The notes below the pieces were generated by a model that was not told the origin of the DNA, ran no database searches, and was given only the letters and a program-made list of their open reading frames with translations. 64,000 bases of DNA from Mucilaginibacter phyllosphaerae (GTDB lineage Bacteria; Bacteroidota; Bacteroidia; Sphingobacteriales; Sphingobacteriaceae): NCBI RefSeq assembly GCF_004378255.1, contig NZ_SNQG01000001.1:682001-746000 (forward strand), given 5' to 3'. The position numbers and the translations under genes are program-made. Shown one piece after another: positions 1 through 8,358 of this stretch (position 1 is the stretch's first letter; each line of letters begins with the position of its first letter).

Positions 1-1
1 A

Positions 2-232
2 CTGTTATTTATTGGCGCCGAAAAGGATGAGATCATCCCGGCTGAACTTTGCGAACGTAATGCCAAAGCCTACACGGATGATAAAAGTATAGCTGATTAT
101 AAGGAGTTTGCCGGCCGCACACACTGGATCTGCGGGCAGGATGGCTGGCAGAAAGTTGCCGCTTATATTTCCAAATGGCTTGAAATACATGAAAGTGCTA
201 AATACCCTACCGAAAGTATTGGCTATAACTAA
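2..232 (+). CDS. Alpha/beta hydrolase, C-terminal fragment (5' end outside window)
   Basis: An open frame enters from the left edge and ends with TAA at 230-232, giving 76 residues. The stretch LLFIGAEKDEIIP followed by RTHWICGQDGW looks like the acid (Asp) and catalytic His segments of an alpha/beta hydrolase, and the last ~20 residues form a helix-like tail. The nucleophile elbow would lie upstream of the window, so the substrate cannot be inferred. A strong hairpin terminator follows 23 bp after the stop, so this is the last gene of its transcript. Confidence 0.6.
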   Translation: MLFIGAEKDEIIPAELCERNAKAYTDDKSIADYKEFAGRTHWICGQDGWQKVAAYISKWLEIHESAKYPTESIGYN

Positions 233-255
233 GATCTTTTAGCAGAATGGTTAGC

Positions 256-300
256 CCCCCATGAGGCCTGTTGTGTGGCGCATGGGGGTTTTTTGTTTTT
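256..300 (+). terminator. Rho-independent terminator after the hydrolase fragment
   Basis: CCCCCATG (256-263) pairs with CATGGGGG (281-288), followed directly by a T-rich run to 300. It ends the plus-strand hydrolase transcript. On the minus strand there is no equivalent T tract on the other side. Confidence 0.85.
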
Positions 301-396
301 AAGTATTCTGCTGATTAGTTTAGCCCCCTAAATAATGTAGGGAAGTGAAAAATTCAATGGAATCACTACTAATAATCACTAATAGCACGCAAAAAA

Positions 397-1596
397 CTAC
401 TTACCCTGTTCTTCTTTGTCAAAGTGTTCCATCACCAACACAGCCGCACCAATAAGTTCGGCATCGAAACCTAAAGATGATATCAGTAATTCGGTACCTG
501 ATGCCAGGCGCGGGATACTATATTTATGCAGTGCCTGCTGTATGGGGGCCATTAAAATACGGCCAACCTTTGCCCCGCGGCCACTTAATACAATATTTGC
601 CGGGTTCATGATATGGATAAGGATGGCCAGCGCCTTGCCTATTTTATAACCGGCATCTGTTAAAAGTTCAATAGCAAACTGGTCGCCCTGGTTGGCAGCT
701 TCCATCAGGGCATCGCCCATTAATTTTGATTGCCCGTTATGTGGCTTAAGGCTGGTTACGCGGCCTTTTTTTATGCCCTCTTCGGCCTTTTCGGCTACAA
801 CCAGCATAGATGCTTCTGCTTCTAAACAGCCGCGTTTACCGCAAAGGCATAGCGCGCCATTATCTGATAGCGGGATGTGGCTCAACTCGCCTGCAAAACC
901 GTTGTATCCGCGAAAGATCTTGCCATCTATGATCATCCCCAACCCTATACCCCAGCCCAGGTTTATCACCATCACTTCCTGCTGTGAGCGGGCAATGCCA
1001 AACTTTTGTTCGGCAAGCGCTATCAGGCTGCTATCATTATCTATATAAGTGGTTATACCTGTTTCCCTGCTGATATATTTGCTCAGGCTTTCACCACCGG
1101 CGTCCATATAAGTATAGTTGATCCCTTCTACTGCATTGATAAAGCCGGGCATGCCTATACCAATACCCGCAATCTTCTTTTTAGGGATCCCGCTTTCTTC
1201 TATGTAATTGTTCAGGTGGCTTATCAGTTCGGCAAGGGCATTATCGTTGTTATGCAGTTTAAGTTCTACAGTGGCCATTTCGGCAACCGGGTTATTATTC
1301 AGATCGATGAGCTGTATGCGGGAAGATAGCTGATCCATAGCCACTGCCAATATAAACATGGCATTGGTATTAATGGCATACATTAACGGCCTGCGGCCAC
1401 CGCTTGACGGGGCATACCCCTGCTCTATTACAAAACCTTCTTTTATCAGTTCGTTTATAGCTTTCGCTATTGATGGGATGCTTTTATCAAAAAGCTGGCT
1501 TAATGCTGCACAAGACATCGCCTTATCAAAATATAATCGTTTAATGATCATATTTTTTAGCCAGCCGCTTTTTACCCCGGTACCCTTTATCTCCAT
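397..1596 (-). CDS. ROK-family transcriptional regulator (NagC/Mlc-like)
   Basis: 399 residues, the usual length for a ROK repressor. Residues ~15-70 form a winged helix-turn-helix (LSQLFDKSIPSIAKAINEL then a GGRRP wing). Residues ~80-390 form the sugar-kinase-like ROK domain with IGIGMPGF, a DNDSS segment, GFAGELSHIPL (zinc His) and the zinc cluster CLCGKRGCLEAEA. Such proteins bind operators of sugar genes and release them on binding a sugar or phosphosugar. Its target is unknown; the GH3 beta-glucosidase two genes away on the same strand is a candidate. No consensus -7 element or Shine-Dalgarno is visible before the ATG. Confidence 0.9.
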   Translation of the reverse strand: MEIKGTGVKSGWLKNMIIKRLYFDKAMSCAALSQLFDKSIPSIAKAINELIKEGFVIEQGYAPSSGGRRPLMYAINTNAMFILAVAMDQLSSRIQLIDLNNNPVAEMATVELKLHNNDNALAELISHLNNYIEESGIPKKKIAGIGIGMPGFINAVEGINYTYMDAGGESLSKYISRETGITTYIDNDSSLIALAEQKFGIARSQQEVMVINLGWGIGLGMIIDGKIFRGYNGFAGELSHIPLSDNGALCLCGKRGCLEAEASMLVVAEKAEEGIKKGRVTSLKPHNGQSKLMGDALMEAANQGDQFAIELLTDAGYKIGKALAILIHIMNPANIVLSGRGAKVGRILMAPIQQALHKYSIPRLASGTELLISSLGFDAELIGAAVLVMEHFDKEEQGK

Positions 1597-1715
1597 TAAG
1601 TATCTGTTACCTTTAAATAGTTCAGGTTAATTTCTTGCTATAAATCTATAAAAAATGCTGCAAACTACAATAAGTTGATGAACTTTTTAAAATTGTAATT
1701 TAATTAATCAGCCGT

Positions 1716-2225
1716 TTAGGATAATCCCATTCTCATTTTTATCATGTGTCTATTGAAACCTGCTTTTTCATAAGCTTTAATAGCAGAGGTGTTTTGATAA
1801 TACACCTGCAGGCTGAATTCGGTAACACCCTGCTTAACCGACCATTCTTTCAACGCATCAATAATCATTTTATTTACCCCTTTACCACGGTGCTGCGGCA
1901 ACACATACATAAAGCCCAGGTAGGCGTGCTGCTGATGTTTTAAATAGATCTTAGAAGTTTCGATACGCGAATAGCCACTGCCAATTAACCCGCCGTTCAG
2001 TTCGGCCACTAATAAGTAAATATGCGGGGCGGTGATAAACTCGTTCAGGTCGTAATAGTTAATATGCCCATCCTTTAGGGTTGGGTCAAACGGCCTTTCT
2101 GCGCTGATAACGCCCTGCTCAAATTGGCGCAATGTATCTATATCGGCTATTGTTGCCGGGCGGATTGTGATATTTTCCATATGATCTTGATATGCTGAGG
2201 GAACCCAGTCGAAACGTTTTGGCAT
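1716..2225 (-). CDS. GNAT-family N-acetyltransferase
   Basis: 169 residues with the GNAT fold: ITIRPATIADIDTL at the start of the domain, the central strand YLGFMYVLPQHRGKGV containing the acetyl-CoA pyrophosphate loop (Q/R-x-x-G-x-G/A type), and the C-terminal YQNTSAIKAYEKAGF. The substrate is unknown. The start is uncertain: the domain begins right after an internal ATG (codon 16, at 2178-2180), so the first 15 residues may not be translated. It lies between ROK and bglX on the same strand, with gaps of about 120 and 50 bp. Confidence 0.85.
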   Translation of the reverse strand: MPKRFDWVPSAYQDHMENITIRPATIADIDTLRQFEQGVISAERPFDPTLKDGHINYYDLNEFITAPHIYLLVAELNGGLIGSGYSRIETSKIYLKHQQHAYLGFMYVLPQHRGKGVNKMIIDALKEWSVKQGVTEFSLQVYYQNTSAIKAYEKAGFNRHMIKMRMGLS

Positions 2226-2277
2226 CAGTTATTTGTTAAAAAAAATTTGAACATTAATTGCTTATGGATATTAAATT

Positions 2278-4674
2278 CTACTCTACCGTAAACCCTTTCT
2301 TCAACTTGATATCTTCTGATGATGCGCCAATCCACACCTGGAAGGTACCGGGTTCAACGGTCCAGTTCATATTTTTATCCAGCAGGGCCAGGTCATCCGG
2401 GTGCAGGGTAAAGGTTACGGTTTTCTTTTCGCCTGGGTTTAAGCTTACGCGTTCAAAGCCGCGCAGGTCGTACTCATAAGTGGTTACCGTGCTGATATCA
2501 TCTTTTAAATACAACTGTACCACATCATCCCCTTTACGCTGGCCGGTATTGGTTACATCAACGGTAACAGTAACGTCACCCTGCGACTGACCTTTTTGGG
2601 GAGACACCTGCAGGGTGCTGTATTCAAATTTGGTATAGCTTAAGCCGTAACCAAACGGGTACAACGCGCCGTTAACACTGGTTTTACCCCAGCTGTTTGC
2701 CCCACCCTGCCCTGCCTGCGAGTTGGGTTTAAACGGAAAGTTAAACTCTATCTGCCCGGTTGTTTTAGGGAAGGTAATGGGCAGCTTACCGCCGGGATTA
2801 TTATCGCCAAAAAGTGTTTCGGCAATTACCTGCCCGCTTTGTACGCTCGGGAACCAGGCCTCTAAAATGGCAGGCACATATTTATTTTCCCAGTTGATAG
2901 TTAGCGGCTGCCCGTTTATCATCACCATAACTACCGGCTTGCCCGTTGCCTGCAAAGCCTGTATCAGCTTTAACTGGCGGCCCGGGAGGTTTAAACCCGT
3001 GCGCGACAGACTTTCGCCCACCCTATCCACATCTTCGCCTACAACGGCTATAACAACGTCTGATAGCCTGGCCTGCGCTACTGCCGAATCTATGCCTGCC
3101 TGCTCCTGCGCGGTTAATGGTGTTTCAATGATCTCGCTCTCCGGCCAGGTGGCATCCACCATATCACATCCTTTGGTATAGCTTACCTTACTGTTAGTGC
3201 CTACGTAATTTTTAATCCCATCCAGCGCGCTGATAATCGGGTTATGAGACGGGCCATAACGGCTTATAGCATAATTACTTTCTACCGCCAGCGGGCCGGT
3301 TACCAATATGTTTTTGTATTTGCTTTTATCTAAGGGCAGCAGGTTATTTTCATTCTTTAAAAGCACCATGCTTTCGCGGTTCATCTGCAGGCTCATCTGT
3401 GCATCAGTTTTAGTGTGTACTATTTTATCAGCAGCTTTAGGATCTTTAACATAGGGGTTATCAAATAACCCTAACCGGAACTTTACCCGCAATACATCTG
3501 CTACGCGCGAGTCAATTGTTTTCATGGAGATCTTATTTTCTTTGATCAGTTCGCGCAGGGGCAGTACAAAGGTTTGCGGCATGGTAAAGTTGGTACGCAC
3601 GTTTAGCCCGGCCTCTACCGCCTGGCGTACGGCTTCCTTATAATCAATAGCTACTTTGTGTTTAGAGTATAGATATTCCACCGCCTCGCTATCGCTTACC
3701 ACATATCCCTGGAAACCAAATTTCTGGCGAAGCAATTCGGTTAAAAAATAATAGCTGCCGGTAACGGGCACACCATCCCAATCGTTATAACTGCTCATTA
3801 CCCCCATCGGGTGCGCCTCCTGTATCACACGTCGAAACGGGTACAGGTAGATCTGGTGCATCTCGCGCGGGGCCACATGCGGGTCTGTACGGGCACTGCC
3901 ATCACGGCCACCCTTGGGCACACTGTAAACGGCATAATGTTTAAGCGTTGATGCCACGCCCTCCTCCTGGATGCCCAGCACCATTTGCTTACCCATTTCT
4001 GCTATCAGGAAAGGGTTTTCGCCATAACACTCTACCACACGGCCCCAGCGCTGGTCGCGGGCAGGGTCCAGTATCGGGGCATAAATATTGGTATAGCCTA
4101 ATGCTTTGGCTTCGCGGCCAACGGTTTGCCCGGCGCGGCGTACCAGTTGCTTATCCCAGGTACTGCCAATGCCAATGGGGGCCGGTAAAGGCGTTGCGCG
4201 GTCATGATTAAGGCCGTGGATGCCCTCGTTGGTAAAATCAACCGGGATGCCCATACGGGTTTCTTCTACAAACCACTTTTGTATCGTATTGATAGCCGAT
4301 GCATGTTTGCTGAAAGGGTACGAGTATTGTGTAGGCGCATCATCTGTATGCGAAGTAAGATTATTGAGTTCCTCATCAATATTGGCAATACCGTCCTTCC
4401 AGATCTCATTCTTCCAACCGGCTACGGGCATCTCGTCTTTAAGCACACGCTTATAGCCGTAAAGCGTTGCCATCTGGCAGGTTTTCTCCTCAACGGTCAT
4501 CTGGCCAAGCAGATCGCCAATGCGCTTTTCGATATTTTGTGACGGATCCTCAAAAACATCCATACGGCCGTTCTTGTTAAAATCCACCCAGTTTTTATGA
4601 TATATATTTTTTTGTTGTGCCGATGCAGACAGGGCAAACCCCAGCAAAGGCAGCAGCAATGGCAGTTTTTTCAT
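2278..4674 (-). CDS. bglX: Periplasmic beta-glucosidase, glycoside hydrolase family 3
   Basis: 798 residues. A Sec signal peptide (ending ALSASAQ) precedes an acidic Ca-binding-like loop DFNKNGRMDVFED, common in Bacteroidota GH3 enzymes. The (alpha/beta)8 domain holds DPARDQRWGRVVECYGENP, LKHYAVY and the nucleophile motif VVSDSEAVEYL (Asp near residue 325). The alpha/beta sandwich domain with ESLSRTGLNLPGRQ follows, and then a C-terminal fibronectin III-like domain. It removes terminal beta-D-glucose from oligosaccharides in the periplasm. A -7 element lies 31 bp before the ATG. Exact specificity (glucose versus xylose) cannot be read from sequence alone. Confidence 0.93.
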   Translation of the reverse strand: MKKLPLLLPLLGFALSASAQQKNIYHKNWVDFNKNGRMDVFEDPSQNIEKRIGDLLGQMTVEEKTCQMATLYGYKRVLKDEMPVAGWKNEIWKDGIANIDEELNNLTSHTDDAPTQYSYPFSKHASAINTIQKWFVEETRMGIPVDFTNEGIHGLNHDRATPLPAPIGIGSTWDKQLVRRAGQTVGREAKALGYTNIYAPILDPARDQRWGRVVECYGENPFLIAEMGKQMVLGIQEEGVASTLKHYAVYSVPKGGRDGSARTDPHVAPREMHQIYLYPFRRVIQEAHPMGVMSSYNDWDGVPVTGSYYFLTELLRQKFGFQGYVVSDSEAVEYLYSKHKVAIDYKEAVRQAVEAGLNVRTNFTMPQTFVLPLRELIKENKISMKTIDSRVADVLRVKFRLGLFDNPYVKDPKAADKIVHTKTDAQMSLQMNRESMVLLKNENNLLPLDKSKYKNILVTGPLAVESNYAISRYGPSHNPIISALDGIKNYVGTNSKVSYTKGCDMVDATWPESEIIETPLTAQEQAGIDSAVAQARLSDVVIAVVGEDVDRVGESLSRTGLNLPGRQLKLIQALQATGKPVVMVMINGQPLTINWENKYVPAILEAWFPSVQSGQVIAETLFGDNNPGGKLPITFPKTTGQIEFNFPFKPNSQAGQGGANSWGKTSVNGALYPFGYGLSYTKFEYSTLQVSPQKGQSQGDVTVTVDVTNTGQRKGDDVVQLYLKDDISTVTTYEYDLRGFERVSLNPGEKKTVTFTLHPDDLALLDKNMNWTVEPGTFQVWIGASSEDIKLKKGFTVE

Positions 4675-4705
4675 ACAGGTGAGGTGTATTGGTTGGTTTA
4701 CATCT

Positions 4706-4713
4706 CAAATATA
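4706..4713 (-). promoter_or_regulatory. -7 promoter element TATATTTG for bglX
   Basis: It matches the Bacteroidota consensus TAnnTTTG and lies 31 nt upstream of the bglX ATG. No clear -33 TTTG box is visible at the expected distance. Confidence 0.6.
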
Positions 4714-4775
4714 TAAACTGTGTAGCAGATACACTACTACCTGTTAAACAATTAACGATAACGTTTTCGGTGGAA

Positions 4776-5510
4776 TTATTTGATGATGTATTCGTAAGTA
4801 TATGTATAACTTAAATTGTTAGCCTTATCTGTAAATACTGCACTTACAGGGAAACCATCCGCATTATAAACATAATCGGTTTTAACATCGCCCTGGGTAG
4901 TGCTTACTACGTTATTTATATTGGTGTATGGCGCCCCTACCCGTTCTAAATAAAAAACATGCAAATTAGGTGCACCTATCATAGATAAGGGTCCGTTTTT
5001 ATCATCGTAAACATAGTTCCAAGTATCAGCATCTACCACATTAGTGATAAATATTGTGGTAACATTCCCTTTTGCATCGTATGAATAAGTCAAAGTTTCG
5101 TTATATCCCGGGTTAAAAAATTTGCTCACCCTGCCACCGGTTAATTCAAACTTTTTGGTACCTGTACTGCCATCATAATAACTTTCGGTAATATTTACGG
5201 CATCGGATGCGTAAGTGTAATTTTGGGTGGAGTAAAGGCTATTGGCGCTGTAATTCTCTACTTTTGCCAGCCTGTTCTGATCGTCATACGTATAAATGTA
5301 CTTAACAACGCCCGAATTAATGCTGGTTGCAATAAGTCTGTTCTTAGCATCATAAGAGTATTCGTCTATAGCCTGATCGTTGCCTGTACCGCGGGTTAGC
5401 TTTTTTAAAAGATAAACCTTACCGATGTTTTTTTTGGGTGCATCTTTTTTGCATGCGTTAAAAGCGAATGTTACAAAAATGATAACTAAAAGGGTATAAA
5501 AAAATTTCAT
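4776..5510 (-). CDS. Lipoprotein with YD/RHS-like beta-hairpin repeats
   Basis: 244 residues. The N-terminal signal ends in the lipobox FNAC, so it is probably anchored as a lipoprotein. The mature part has repeated Y-x-Y-D/N-x-x-x-R units (YSYDAKNRLIA, YTYDDQNRLAK, YSYDAKGNVTT, YVYDDKNGPL, YVYNADGFPV), as in short RHS-like lipoproteins common in Bacteroidota. No toxin domain is attached. Function is unknown. It has its own -7 element and is divergent from the DUF2147 genes. Confidence 0.75.
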   Translation of the reverse strand: MKFFYTLLVIIFVTFAFNACKKDAPKKNIGKVYLLKKLTRGTGNDQAIDEYSYDAKNRLIATSINSGVVKYIYTYDDQNRLAKVENYSANSLYSTQNYTYASDAVNITESYYDGSTGTKKFELTGGRVSKFFNPGYNETLTYSYDAKGNVTTIFITNVVDADTWNYVYDDKNGPLSMIGAPNLHVFYLERVGAPYTNINNVVSTTQGDVKTDYVYNADGFPVSAVFTDKANNLSYTYTYEYIIK

Positions 5511-5539
5511 TGAAGCTAAGGCGGTTAATTGGTGTTAAA

Positions 5540-5547
5540 CAAATTTA
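5540..5547 (-). promoter_or_regulatory. -7 promoter element TAAATTTG for the YD-repeat lipoprotein
   Basis: Full match to TAnnTTTG, 29 nt upstream of the minus-strand ATG at 5510. Confidence 0.55.
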
Positions 5548-5616
5548 ATAATTTTGTAAACAATATCTATATCTGCATTATTGTATGATCTTTACTTTGT
5601 ATTAAACATCATATCT

Positions 5617-6069
5617 ATGCGTTACCTGTGTTTTTGTGTATTATTTGTATTTAGCTTTTTTAAAAATACTGGGCCGGCTGATACCCCCGCAAACCGTATC
5701 TGCGGCAAGTGGGAATCGGCAGAAAAAAACCTTACCGTAGAAGTATATCCCTACAATAATACCTTTAAAGCAAAAATAATACGTTTTACCGGTGGCGTAA
5801 GCAAAACAAAGCCAATGGAAACCATTACCGATATTAAAAACCCGGACAAGGCCCTGCGCGACCGCAAAGTGCTTGGCTTAAACGTTGTGGAAGGCCTTAC
5901 CTACAACAGCGGATCTGACACGTGGGAGAACGGTAAGATATATGAAGTACAAAGCGGCAAATACTGGAATGTCGCTGCATCTTTAACCAAGGATGGCCTG
6001 TTAAAAGTAAAAGGTTACTGGCATATAAAGCTGCTTGGAAAAACCATGACCTTTAAACGGGTACAATAA
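5617..6069 (+). CDS. DUF2147 family secreted protein, copy 1
   Basis: 150 residues from the ATG at 5617; the frame is open upstream to a TTG at 5581, but the signal peptide (YLCFCVLFVFSFF) starts at the ATG. The mature part carries the DUF2147 pattern: ICGKWES, KAKIIRFTGG, the block KNPDKALRDRKVLGLNVVEGL, and LKVKGYWHIKLLGKTMTF at the C-terminus. DUF2147 proteins are small exported beta-barrels of unknown function. The next gene is a paralog in the same orientation, so the two arose by tandem duplication. Confidence 0.85.
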   Translation: MRYLCFCVLFVFSFFKNTGPADTPANRICGKWESAEKNLTVEVYPYNNTFKAKIIRFTGGVSKTKPMETITDIKNPDKALRDRKVLGLNVVEGLTYNSGSDTWENGKIYEVQSGKYWNVAASLTKDGLLKVKGYWHIKLLGKTMTFKRVQ

Positions 6070-6112
6070 TTCCACTTAAAAAAATTTCTTTTTAGTTATC
6101 TATAAAACTGGC

Positions 6113-6146
6113 ATTGCAATTGTTTATATTTAAAGATAATTGCAAT
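6113..6146. promoter_or_regulatory. Possible operator: two palindromic ATTGCAAT boxes flanking a -7-like element
   Basis: The self-complementary octamer ATTGCAAT occurs at 6113-6120 and 6139-6146, 26 bp apart centre to centre. Between them at 6125-6132 lies TATATTTA, one base off the -7 consensus. The ATG of the second DUF2147 gene follows at 6150. Regulator binding is inferred only from symmetry. Confidence 0.4.
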
Positions 6147-6149
6147 AGT

Positions 6150-6611
6150 ATGACAAAACGGTTTTTTTGCAGCTTTTTGGTGATAATGCTATACAGTGCA
6201 GCAAATTATGGCACGGCAGGTTTAAACATGTCTAACCAGGTTTGCGGTAAATGGAAATTGGAAGAAGGCAACCTGATTGTACAGGTGTACCGCGAAGGCC
6301 AGGAATATAAAGCTAAAATTGTTTGGTTTGATGACCACGATGATTCTAAAGACCTTGATTACTGGACGGATGACCAAAACCCCGACCCAACTTTACGGAG
6401 CCGCAAAATACTGGGCATGAATGTGCTGGAAAAACTTACCTACAACCCTACTACCAACACTTGGGAAGACGGCATTATATATGATGCCAAACATGGCAAA
6501 CATTGGAATTCATCCGCATACGTAACTAAAGAAGGCCTGCTTAAGGTAAAAGGATACTGGCATTTTAAGTTTATGGGTAAAACTCTAACTTTTAAGCGGA
6601 TAGAAGGATAA
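6150..6611 (+). CDS. DUF2147 family secreted protein, copy 2
   Basis: 153 residues from the ATG at 6150, the codon just before the signal peptide (KRFFCSFLVIMLYSA). It shares the family blocks with copy 1: VCGKWKLEEGN, KAKIVWF, NPDPTLRSRKILGMNVLEKL, and LKVKGYWHFKFMGKTLTF. Copy 2 has a more acidic insert (DDHDDSKDLDY). Function is unknown. It is separated from copy 1 by 80 bp that contain paired ATTGCAAT boxes, so it may be regulated on its own. A bidirectional terminator follows. Confidence 0.85.
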   Translation: MTKRFFCSFLVIMLYSAANYGTAGLNMSNQVCGKWKLEEGNLIVQVYREGQEYKAKIVWFDDHDDSKDLDYWTDDQNPDPTLRSRKILGMNVLEKLTYNPTTNTWEDGIIYDAKHGKHWNSSAYVTKEGLLKVKGYWHFKFMGKTLTFKRIEG

Positions 6612-6628
6612 CTATCTGTTAATAATAA

Positions 6629-6666
6629 AAAAAGGGGCTCCTGATGATCAGGAGCCCCTTTTTTAT
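6629..6666. terminator. Bidirectional terminator between DUF2147 copy 2 and yceI
   Basis: An A-tract, then stem GGGGCTCCTGA, loop TGA, stem TCAGGAGCCCC and a T-tract. It sits between two convergent genes ending at 6611 and 6682 and can serve both. Confidence 0.92.
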
Positions 6667-6681
6667 TGGATTATGAAAAAA

Positions 6682-7254
6682 TTATTGTTTCAAGAATTCG
6701 CCGCTTGCAGTAAGTTCAACTTCATCGCTTAACATTGGTGAGCCATATTTGCTGCCGAAGTTAAAATCTGTACGCTTGATGGTACCTGTAATTTTAAAAC
6801 CAGCATCAGGGCCTTTTGTCATCGGGTTAGTTACCGTACCACGGTACGTAGCATCTAAAACAACCGGTTTGGTAACACCGTTTAAAGTTAAGTTACCGCT
6901 AACTTTATATTTATTTGTACCGGCTGGCTTAACGCTTGTGCTCACAAAAGTTAAGGTTGGGTATTTAGCTACGTCAAAAAACTCAGGAGATTTCAGGTGA
7001 CCGTCGCGGCGTTCGTTATCTGTGCTTACCGATGCAGTATTTGCACTAAAAGTATATTTTGCATCGCTAAAATCTGGTTTTGCAGCAACGATGGTCGCAT
7101 CAAAATCTTTAAAGTTACCATCCACATCAGATACTGCTAAGTGAGTGATAGAGAATTTTACCTGTGAGTGGGCTTTGTCAACTTTCCAGGTGCTTTGTGC
7201 AAAAGCAGTTTGCATAAATAATGCCGCTGCAGCTAAGGTTAAGATCTTTTTCAT
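6682..7254 (-). CDS. YceI family periplasmic protein
   Basis: 190 residues with a Sec signal peptide (ending QTAFAQ) and the whole YceI lipocalin-like barrel: STWKVDKAHSQVKFSITHL, the block NERRDGHLKSPEFFDVAKYP, VSGNLTLNGVTKPV and IKRTDFNFG near the C-terminus. Family members bind polyisoprenoid or amide lipids in the periplasm; some respond to base or osmotic stress. The -7 element is at 7289-7296. A perfect 34 bp palindrome lies just upstream of it. Confidence 0.92.
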   Translation of the reverse strand: MKKILTLAAAALFMQTAFAQSTWKVDKAHSQVKFSITHLAVSDVDGNFKDFDATIVAAKPDFSDAKYTFSANTASVSTDNERRDGHLKSPEFFDVAKYPTLTFVSTSVKPAGTNKYKVSGNLTLNGVTKPVVLDATYRGTVTNPMTKGPDAGFKITGTIKRTDFNFGSKYGSPMLSDEVELTASGEFLKQ

Positions 7255-7288
7255 TGTGTTTTTTGTCTGTTTAATTATTTTATATGGC

Positions 7289-7296
7289 CAAATATA
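7289..7296 (-). promoter_or_regulatory. -7 promoter element TATATTTG for yceI
   Basis: Full match to TAnnTTTG, 34 nt upstream of the yceI ATG. The palindrome at 7317-7350 covers the region where the -33 box and upstream contacts would fall. Confidence 0.6.
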
Positions 7297-7316
7297 GATA
7301 AAGGTTTTAAATGCCG

Positions 7317-7350
7317 TTCATAAAAAGATGTTTAAACATCTTTTTATGAA
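7317..7350. repeat. Perfect 34 bp palindrome upstream of the yceI promoter
   Basis: The half-site TTCATAAAAAGATGTTT (7317-7333) is followed by its exact reverse complement, with the axis at 7333/7334. It sits between the stop of the hydrolase (7366) and the yceI -7 element. It could be a dyad operator for yceI, or an AT-rich terminator for the hydrolase because the inner part reads A5-GATG...CATC-T5. Confidence 0.7.
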
Positions 7351-7365
7351 CAATTTATGACAATC

Positions 7366-8175
7366 CTAATTTTCATTAAAAAAGGCGTCTACACGTTTAT
7401 TAAACTCGGCGGCGTGTTCTATCAGCGTACCATGGCCGGAATTTTTGAGAATCCATAATTTAGAACCGGGTATGTTTGCCTGTATCAGGCGGGTGTGCTT
7501 ATCAGCAATCACATCATGATCGCCTGCTATGATATAGGCAGGGCATTTAATTTTATGCAGATCGATAAGTTTGATGTTTGGCTGTTCATAATCCAGCATA
7601 AACATTTTCCAGGCATTTTTTTCGGCAGCGGTGCGCCGTATCTTGTTCTTATTATCGTTGTAATACTTTTGCGATCCGGCCCAGCCATCGTTGCCAAAAG
7701 CAGCTGCATCAGCCGTAATGTTGGCACCGGTAGATGCAAATTTAATTACTTTATCAGGATGGCGTATAGCCATCAATATAGCATTGATGCCACCATCGCT
7801 CCAACCCAAAACATAAGCTTTAGGGATGTGCAAAGCATTCAGCAGCACTGCAAAATCATCCGCCATCTGCTCAAAGGTAATATAAGTGCGAGGGTCTTTT
7901 GACTTCCCCTGCGAACGGCTATCCACCAGTATCACCCGGTATTTTTTTGCAAAGTACGGCACATTTTCACTAAAGGCACTCATATCACCGCCGTTGCCGT
8001 GTATCATTAACAAAGGCGGGCCGCTGCCATATTCTTCTACATAAAGCTTTATACCGCGCACCTCATAATATTTACCAACTGCTGCATTTTTACCGTAAGG
8101 TATTTTTTGCGCAAAGCTAAATGCGGCTATTAATTGAGGTATCAGCGCCATTAGTATTATCCGTTTAAACTGCAT
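7366..8175 (-). CDS. Exported alpha/beta hydrolase
   Basis: 269 residues with a signal peptide (ALIPQLIAAFSFAQ). The alpha/beta hydrolase fold shows the oxyanion loop MIHGNGGDM, nucleophile elbow VLGWSDGGINA (Ser), acid segment IIAGDHDVIAD (Asp) and catalytic His in LKNSGHGTLIEH. All three catalytic positions are present. The substrate cannot be predicted; the family includes esterases and C-C hydrolases. It may share a transcript with yceI, although a palindrome and a separate promoter lie between them. Confidence 0.87.
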   Translation of the reverse strand: MQFKRIILMALIPQLIAAFSFAQKIPYGKNAAVGKYYEVRGIKLYVEEYGSGPPLLMIHGNGGDMSAFSENVPYFAKKYRVILVDSRSQGKSKDPRTYITFEQMADDFAVLLNALHIPKAYVLGWSDGGINAILMAIRHPDKVIKFASTGANITADAAAFGNDGWAGSQKYYNDNKNKIRRTAAEKNAWKMFMLDYEQPNIKLIDLHKIKCPAYIIAGDHDVIADKHTRLIQANIPGSKLWILKNSGHGTLIEHAAEFNKRVDAFFNEN

Positions 8176-8358
8176 AGATTTTAATAAGATGCGAAGACAG
8201 TAATCCCGCCGCTTTCATCCAGGCAATTAAACAGGCTGTAAATCGCATGAAGTAAATTCCCTGGCAGGTTACACATTATAGGATTCTTAACGAGGGCGTT
8301 CTCAATCACTTATATTATTCTCCAATTATCTTAGCTTATATCTCAGCTATTAACAATG

